Source of the DNA: JBLIKP01 sp047635375
GTDB lineage: Bacteria > Bacteroidota > Bacteroidia > Sphingobacteriales > Sphingobacteriaceae
Assembly (NCBI GenBank): GCA_047635375.1
Contig: JBLIKP010000078.1
Coordinates: 1-11,023, forward strand
DNA length: 11,023 nucleotides
Reading direction: 5' to 3'
Position numbers and translations under genes: made by a program. Each line of letters opens with the position of its first letter. Within the stretch, counting starts at the first letter, position 1. Below are positions 6,530 through 11,023 of the stretch, piece by piece. The notes below the pieces were generated by a model. That model was not told the origin of the DNA. It was given only the letters and a program-made list of their open reading frames with translations, and did no database searches.

Positions 6530-7093
6530 TTAAACAGGAAAACCCTCTGGAATTATTGACGACTTGAATTGATCAAAATATTCTTCAACCGAAGGGATAA
6601 GATTTTCAAGTCCGCTTGTGTACTCGGTAATGAATGCCAAGGTTTCTGGAGCTAAGGGCTCTAAGTAGGGGGTTATTTGGGAATATTCGTGGATTGAAAC
6701 TTCCAACATCCCGCTAATATTCACTAACCAAAGCACGACACTCAATCCAAGTGAGAATTTGAGCACACTAAATAGCACTCCTATAATTCTGTTCACCACG
6801 CCTAACAATGTGACATTAATGAGCATGTTTACCAGTCGTCCTAGCGCATAAACCGTTAGAAAAACCGCTAGAAACACGATAATATAGGAAAGAGTGGGCA
6901 CGAACGGAGAAACAAAATTCATCTCTTCCGTAAGAAAGCGGACGCCATAATCGGCGAGCACAATGGAACCTAAAATCCCCAACAAAAGGGCTACGGTACC
7001 TATAATCTCACGCAGAAAACCGTTTTTGAATCCAGCAAATCCAGCGAAAGCCAAAATGGCCAAAATCACTATATCAAGCCACTGAACTGGCAT
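6530..7093 (-). CDS. CvpA family membrane protein
   Basis: CvpA-family proteins are small inner-membrane proteins. The founding member is needed for colicin V production in E. coli, and the general biochemical role is unclear, with links to envelope stress resistance. The 187 residues carry four hydrophobic segments, at about 6-22, 27-47, 66-86 and 99-124, with the typical GFKNGFLRE turn (21-29) between the first two. A soluble, mildly acidic C-terminal tail of about 60 residues follows. The ATG overlaps the stop of the YqeY-like gene by one base (TAATG), implying translational coupling. A 54-bp gap follows before the hydrolase; it shows only a 3-4-bp GC hairpin and an imperfect -7-like match. 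Confidence 0.88.
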   Translation of the reverse strand: MPVQWLDIVILAILAFAGFAGFKNGFLREIIGTVALLLGILGSIVLADYGVRFLTEEMNFVSPFVPTLSYIIVFLAVFLTVYALGRLVNMLINVTLLGVVNRIIGVLFSVLKFSLGLSVVLWLVNISGMLEVSIHEYSQITPYLEPLAPETLAFITEYTSGLENLIPSVEEYFDQFKSSIIPEGFPV

Positions 7094-7542
7094 TATCCTA
7101 GAAGATCTTTAACCATTGCCGAAATCGCTTTCCCATCTGCTTTGCCCGCTAATTTTTGAGAGGCTATCCCCATAACCTTACCCATGTCCTTCATTGAGGA
7201 GGCTCCAGTTTCTGTAACTATTGCAGAAACAGCAGCTTTTAATTCGTCGGCACTCATCTGTTTTGGAAGGTATGCCTCAATAGCGGCAAGTTCGCCAAGT
7301 TCTTTTTCAGCAAGCTCCGGACGGCCGTTTGTGGTATACACATCAGCCGATTCTTTGCGTTGTTTGGCAAGTTTTTGCAGCACTTTTAATCCAACATCTT
7401 CAGAAAGCTCATCGTTTCCGCCTTTTTCAGTTTTTGCGATTAACAAAGCGGCTTTTACACTTCTTAAAGCAGCAAGCTTTATAGTGTCTTTTGCGCGCAT
7501 TGCGTTCTTAATTTCTTCGTTGATGGTTTCAAATAATCCCAT
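7093..7542 (-). CDS. GatB/YqeY domain protein
   Basis: This 149-residue soluble protein matches the YqeY family. It has the N-terminal helical part MGLFETINEEIKNAMRAKD, then LAALRSVKAALL, an EIxxYLPKQMS-like turn (EAYLPKQMSADEL, about 88-100) and the C-terminal GKVMGIASQKLAGKADG stretch. The domain is related to the tail of GatB, the aminoacyl-tRNA amidotransferase subunit, where it contacts tRNA. The function of stand-alone YqeY proteins is not established. It follows the topoisomerase IV A gene after 8 bp and overlaps the CvpA gene by one base, so it belongs to the same transcript. ATG 7542 gives the expected length. An imperfect 11-bp hairpin (7457-7487) lies in codons 19-29. Confidence 0.93.
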   Translation of the reverse strand: MGLFETINEEIKNAMRAKDTIKLAALRSVKAALLIAKTEKGGNDELSEDVGLKVLQKLAKQRKESADVYTTNGRPELAEKELGELAAIEAYLPKQMSADELKAAVSAIVTETGASSMKDMGKVMGIASQKLAGKADGKAISAMVKDLLG

Positions 7543-7550
7543 AATACTTT

Positions 7551-10235
7551 CTAAAATAATGATCCTTGATTTCCCGTATCCTTTGGATTATCCACGTTAT
7601 CGGGGTTTGTTATCTCAAAAGACACATCAGCAGTGTCTTTTGTTTCTTCGTTTTCTTTTTTTGCATTTGGCTCTTCGGCCGATGAAGTTTCGTCTTCCGC
7701 TATCTCTTCCGTTTGCACTTCCAATTCTGCTTTGACTTCAGGAAAAATTTCATTCACCACCTTAACACCAGAAACGGGCTTTGCACTTAGCTTATTTCCC
7801 ATAGCTTTCCAGCCTTTCACATCGATAAAATCTTGAAGGCCAATGTTTTCATTCGGAAATTCTTTATCCTTAACCTTTTTAAACTTCACCTCGATTTCGG
7901 CTTCTGAAGCCACAGATACAGCCGCTAATTTGGACCCTTTAGAATCAGTGATAAACTTTTTCTTTCCTTCGCTTAAGCTTTCAATATTGAAACGCTTCAC
8001 AAAATATTCCTTGTGCTCACCATCGAAATACACAGTGCTTACCACAAGGTCTTTATAGTGCTTTGTTATTACTTTTATTCCGTCGTCGAAGTGATTCACA
8101 AGCTCGAAATTTGTGATTTCATATTCTCCCGTTTGATAGATTACAAGAATCTTATCCTCTCCATCAAACTCACCAAGAAACCTCCCTCTTTCGCCAGTAT
8201 TAAGCCTAAGAGACGACTCATCGAACCATATTTTTAATCCGCCTAAGGTAGAAACCCCTTTTTCTTTCAAGGCAAATTTCTTAACAGGATATTTGGTTAA
8301 AATATTTCCTGCTGAAGTCCTCCCTTTTATTGTCAATTCAGAGAAATCAAAATCGAAGACCTGCTTCCTGATGCGCTTCATTGGCTTCAGGTAAACAGTG
8401 ATAATCTCAGCCTCACCGTTAGGATTCGCAGTAAAATAGGTGACCTTGGAACCTTTCGATCCCTTGGTTAAATCATATTCTCTTTCTCTGGTAATGGACT
8501 TAACGGCAAAGCGTTTAATATAGCTTGTACCCGTATCTCCATCGCGGTAAATCATGTTGTAGATTGTACGCTCATCGCCTTTTTTCCAAACTGCGATATG
8601 GATAATCCCCTTGCCCACAAAGACTTTATCTGAAACACGAACTACTTGAAAAACTCCGTCTTCACGAAAGATGATAACATTATCGATATCTGAGCAATCG
8701 TCTACAAACTCGTCTTTCTTTAGCCCTATCCCAATAAACCCATCGGCACGGTTTACGTAAAGCTTTTCATTGGCTAAAGCCACTTGAGAAACTTCAATGG
8801 AACCGAAGCTTTTAATCTCCGTTTTTCTTTCTCTTCCCTTGCCGTACTTATCCTTAAGCCTAAGGAAATAGTCAATAGCAAATTGAGTTAAGTTGGCAAG
8901 ATGGTGCTCAACTTGAGCAATTTCGTCGGTCAAACGGTTTAAAAGCTCATCGGCTTTAAACGTATCAAATTTAGAAATCCTCTTGATTTTTATTTCTGTT
9001 AATCGGACAAGGTCTTCTTCCACAATTTCACGGTAGAAATCCTTTTTAAATGGTTCTAATCCATTGTCGATTGCCACCAAAACAGCCTCCCACGTTTCAC
9101 ATTCTTCAATGTCGCGATAAATCCTGTTTTCAATGAATATTTTCTCTAAAGACCCAAAAAGTTGTCGCTCAAGAAGGTGTCCTTTTTTTATTTCTAATTC
9201 TCTTTTTAATAAATCTTTGGTCCTATCTGTACTAATCCGTAAGGCCTCATTTACTGAAACAAACCTTGGCCTATCAGCCTCAATAACACATGTATTTGGC
9301 GAAATAGACATCTCACAATTGGTGAATGCATAAAGTGCATCCACCACTACATCTGGAGAGATCCCTGGATTTAGATGGATAACAATTTCTACATTACGTG
9401 CGGTGTTATCTTCAATCTTCTTAATCTTAATCTTTCCTTTATCATTTGCTGATATTACACTATCGATCAAAGAATTTGTCGTTGTTCCGAAAGGGATTTC
9501 GGTGATGGTTAGTGTCTTTTTGTCAACTACATTAATTTTAGCACGAACCTTCACCTTTCCGCCACGCATTCCTTCGTTGTAGTTGGAGAAATCAGCGTAA
9601 CCACCAGTAGGGAAATCTGGTAGTAGATTAAATGTTTTTCCGTTAAGATGCCTAATTGAGTAATCAATAAGCTCCACAAAATTGTGAGGAAGAATTTTGG
9701 TTGATAAACCCACCGCAATACCTTCGGCCCCTTGAGCCAAAAGCAATGGAAACTTCATTGGAAGAGTTACCGGCTCCTTATTTCTACCATCGTAAGATAA
9801 TTGCCACTCTGTAGTTTCAGGATTGAATACCACATCGTTAGCGAATTTCGATAGTCTGGCCTCAATGTAACGTGCAGCAGCAGCACTATCTCCAGTTAAG
9901 GTATTTCCCCAGTTTCCCTGGCAATCAATTAACAGATCTTTTTGGCCGATTTGAACCAAGGCATCACCAATAGACGCATCCCCGTGTGGATGGTACTTCA
10001 TGGTGTGACCGATAACGTTGGCTACTTTATTAAACCGCCCGTCGTCAAGGTCTTTTAGCGCGTGTAAAAGTCGGCGTTGCACCGGCTTAAGTCCATCGTT
10101 CATGTGAGGGACCGCACGATCTAAAATCACATAAGAGGCATAATCCAGAAACCAATCTTGATAAAGTCCCGAAATGGGTTTTATCTCAGCGCTTGGCTCA
10201 TCTGGAATTAAATTATTGTCTTGTTCTTCACTCAT
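7551..10235 (-). CDS. parC: DNA topoisomerase IV subunit A (GyrA/ParC family)
   Basis: This is the DNA-cleaving subunit of topoisomerase IV, which decatenates daughter chromosomes together with ParE, encoded 20 bp upstream. It has 894 residues. The winged-helix region holds YHPHGDASIGD (81-91) and AAARYIEARLS (119-129) with the catalytic Tyr123 and Arg122. The tower and coiled-coil region runs to about 470, and a beta-pinwheel C-terminal domain spans about 490-830. No GyrA-box (QRRGGKG) is seen, which together with the ParE neighbour favours topoisomerase IV over gyrase. Residue 87, equivalent to E. coli GyrA Ser83 in the quinolone region, is Ala. The last 55 or so residues form an acidic, low-complexity tail ending in QGSLF, which resembles a sliding-clamp-binding motif. 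The start ATG lies in a small 5-bp hairpin (10234-10246). Confidence 0.93.
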   Translation of the reverse strand: MSEEQDNNLIPDEPSAEIKPISGLYQDWFLDYASYVILDRAVPHMNDGLKPVQRRLLHALKDLDDGRFNKVANVIGHTMKYHPHGDASIGDALVQIGQKDLLIDCQGNWGNTLTGDSAAAARYIEARLSKFANDVVFNPETTEWQLSYDGRNKEPVTLPMKFPLLLAQGAEGIAVGLSTKILPHNFVELIDYSIRHLNGKTFNLLPDFPTGGYADFSNYNEGMRGGKVKVRAKINVVDKKTLTITEIPFGTTTNSLIDSVISANDKGKIKIKKIEDNTARNVEIVIHLNPGISPDVVVDALYAFTNCEMSISPNTCVIEADRPRFVSVNEALRISTDRTKDLLKRELEIKKGHLLERQLFGSLEKIFIENRIYRDIEECETWEAVLVAIDNGLEPFKKDFYREIVEEDLVRLTEIKIKRISKFDTFKADELLNRLTDEIAQVEHHLANLTQFAIDYFLRLKDKYGKGRERKTEIKSFGSIEVSQVALANEKLYVNRADGFIGIGLKKDEFVDDCSDIDNVIIFREDGVFQVVRVSDKVFVGKGIIHIAVWKKGDERTIYNMIYRDGDTGTSYIKRFAVKSITREREYDLTKGSKGSKVTYFTANPNGEAEIITVYLKPMKRIRKQVFDFDFSELTIKGRTSAGNILTKYPVKKFALKEKGVSTLGGLKIWFDESSLRLNTGERGRFLGEFDGEDKILVIYQTGEYEITNFELVNHFDDGIKVITKHYKDLVVSTVYFDGEHKEYFVKRFNIESLSEGKKKFITDSKGSKLAAVSVASEAEIEVKFKKVKDKEFPNENIGLQDFIDVKGWKAMGNKLSAKPVSGVKVVNEIFPEVKAELEVQTEEIAEDETSSAEEPNAKKENEETKDTADVSFEITNPDNVDNPKDTGNQGSLF
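7616..7642. repeat. 10-bp perfect inverted repeat in the acidic-tail codons of parC
   Basis: CAAAAGACAC (7616-7625) and GTGTCTTTTG (7633-7642) are exact reverse complements around a 7-nt loop. In the mRNA the hairpin ends about 65 nt before the parC stop and about 75 nt before the yqeY-like start. It falls in a low-complexity tail where protein constraint should be weak. The A-rich/T-rich outer arms resemble a terminator stem, but no further T-run follows on the minus strand. Confidence 0.55.
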
Positions 10236-10255
10236 TACTCGGTAATCTAAAAGCC

Positions 10256-11023
10256 TTAAGCCGACTTTAATTCATTTTCCAAATCTTCTTCAACGCGCAG
10301 GTTTTCGATAATGAATTCCTGCCTAGCGGGTGTGTTTTTTCCCATGTAGTAAGAAAGTAATTCTTTAATTTCACCCTCTTTTCTAATAATTACTGGGTCT
10401 AAACGAATATCCTCGCCTATAAAATTCTCAAATTCATCTGGTGAAATCTCCCCTAATCCTTTAAATCGGGTTATTTCTGGGTTTTTCCCAACTTTTTGGA
10501 TGGCACGTTGGCGCTCCTCATCAGAGTAACAATAAAAAGTCTCCTTTTTGTTTCTAACTCTAAATAATGGCGTTTGAAGGATATAAAGGTGGCCGTTCTT
10601 CACCAAATCCGGGAAAAACTGAAGGAAGAATGTCATCAGCAGAAGGCGAATATGCATTCCATCCACATCGGCATCAGTGGCGATAACTATGTTGTTGTAG
10701 CGGAGATTTTCAAGTCCGTCTTCAATATTTAGCGCATGCTGAAGAAGGTTAAACTCCTCATTTTCATACACAATTTTTTTCTTCAGTCCGAAGCAATTAA
10801 GGGGTTTTCCTTTAAGGGAAAAAACTGCTTGAGTATTCACCTCTCTTGCCTTGGTAATGGACCCACTCGCCGAATCTCCCTCGGTAATAAATATGGTTGT
10901 CTTCGCGTGATCGTCTTTTTTATCTCCAAAATGGATTCGACAGTCACGTAATTTCTTGTTGTGCAGGTTGGCTTTCTTGGCGCGTTGGTTGGCGAGCTTT
11001 TTTATTCCTGCCATATCCTTACG
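10256..11023 (-). CDS. parE: DNA topoisomerase IV subunit B (GyrB/ParE family), 5' part outside the window
   Basis: This is the ATPase subunit of topoisomerase IV; only the C-terminal 255 residues are visible and the frame stays open to the window edge. The TOPRIM metal site is intact: TEGDSASG (Glu codon at 10880-10882) and TDADVDGMH (Asp codons at 10673-10675 and 10667-10669). SLKGKPLNCFG, RFKGLGEI and the closing region with YYMGKNTPARQEFIIENLR identify the family. The KGKPLN and TPARQEFI forms agree with the Bacteroidota ParE type. The N-terminal GHKL ATPase and transducer domains (roughly 370 residues) lie to the right of the window. The methionine at 11014 is internal, since RKD precedes it in frame. 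The stop is 20 bp from the start of the subunit A gene, consistent with a parE-parC operon. Confidence 0.93.
   Translation of the reverse strand, partial: RKDMAGIKKLANQRAKKANLHNKKLRDCRIHFGDKKDDHAKTTIFITEGDSASGSITKAREVNTQAVFSLKGKPLNCFGLKKKIVYENEEFNLLQHALNIEDGLENLRYNNIVIATDADVDGMHIRLLLMTFFLQFFPDLVKNGHLYILQTPLFRVRNKKETFYCYSDEERQRAIQKVGKNPEITRFKGLGEISPDEFENFIGEDIRLDPVIIRKEGEIKELLSYYMGKNTPARQEFIIENLRVEEDLENELKSA

Noticed and set aside
6526..6533. TTAATTTG as a promoter element for the hydrolase gene
   Set aside because: It misses the second base of TAnnTTTG and has no -33 partner at the right distance.
7457..7487. Imperfect 11-bp hairpin (5+6 bp with internal loop) near the start of the yqeY-like gene
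   Set aside because: The internal loop and the family-conserved KLAALRS coding make a regulatory role unsupported.
7184..7735. Plus-strand open frame of 183 codons across the yqeY-like gene and the parC end
   Set aside because: The Ser/Ala-rich composition is what antisense of Glu/Lys/Ala-rich coding gives; it overlaps two well-supported genes.
9320..9346. Stem of 5+5 bp with one mismatch in parC (TGGTG...CACCA)
   Set aside because: It lies mid-gene in conserved coding sequence, and imperfect stems of this size are common.

Overview
This looks like an ordinary core-genome stretch of a Bacteroidota bacterium, most likely of the class Flavobacteriia. The grounds are low GC by eye, starts without Shine-Dalgarno sequences but with A-rich leaders, a TAnnTTTG-type promoter element, and a gene order (CBS-domain protein, NAD kinase, small beta-barrel protein, isoprenyl transferase, BamA) that I recall as typical of that group. 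All ten protein genes lie on the minus strand and read from high to low coordinates. No RNA gene, mobile element, CRISPR array or strand switch is visible. No stretch of 300 bases or more lacks a gene. The largest gaps are 116 bp (5607-5722) and 96 bp (3963-4058).

Right part (7093-11023): the C-terminal end of topoisomerase IV subunit B (cut by the window edge), then the complete subunit A, then a YqeY/GatB-like protein and a CvpA-family membrane protein. The four are packed closely (gaps of 20 and 8 bp, then a 1-nt stop/start overlap) and probably form one transcript. Middle part (4059-6475): an alpha/beta hydrolase, a weak terminator-like hairpin, then a CBS-plus-ACT-like protein 6 bp upstream of NAD kinase. 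Left part (1-3962): a signal-peptide-bearing beta-barrel protein behind a good -7 promoter element, translationally coupled (1-nt overlap) to undecaprenyl diphosphate synthase, which is followed after 13 bp by the outer-membrane assembly protein BamA, cut by the left edge. This left group is an envelope-biogenesis module: lipid carrier synthesis, barrel assembly and an uncharacterised barrel.

I did not find a new multi-gene system. The points most worth a second look are small. They are an 11-bp perfect inverted repeat inside the start of nadK, a 10-bp perfect inverted repeat inside the poorly constrained acidic tail of the topoisomerase IV A gene, a C-terminal QGSLF on that protein resembling a sliding-clamp-binding motif, and a serine replacing the usual glycine in the BamA loop-6 (V/L)RG(F/Y) motif.
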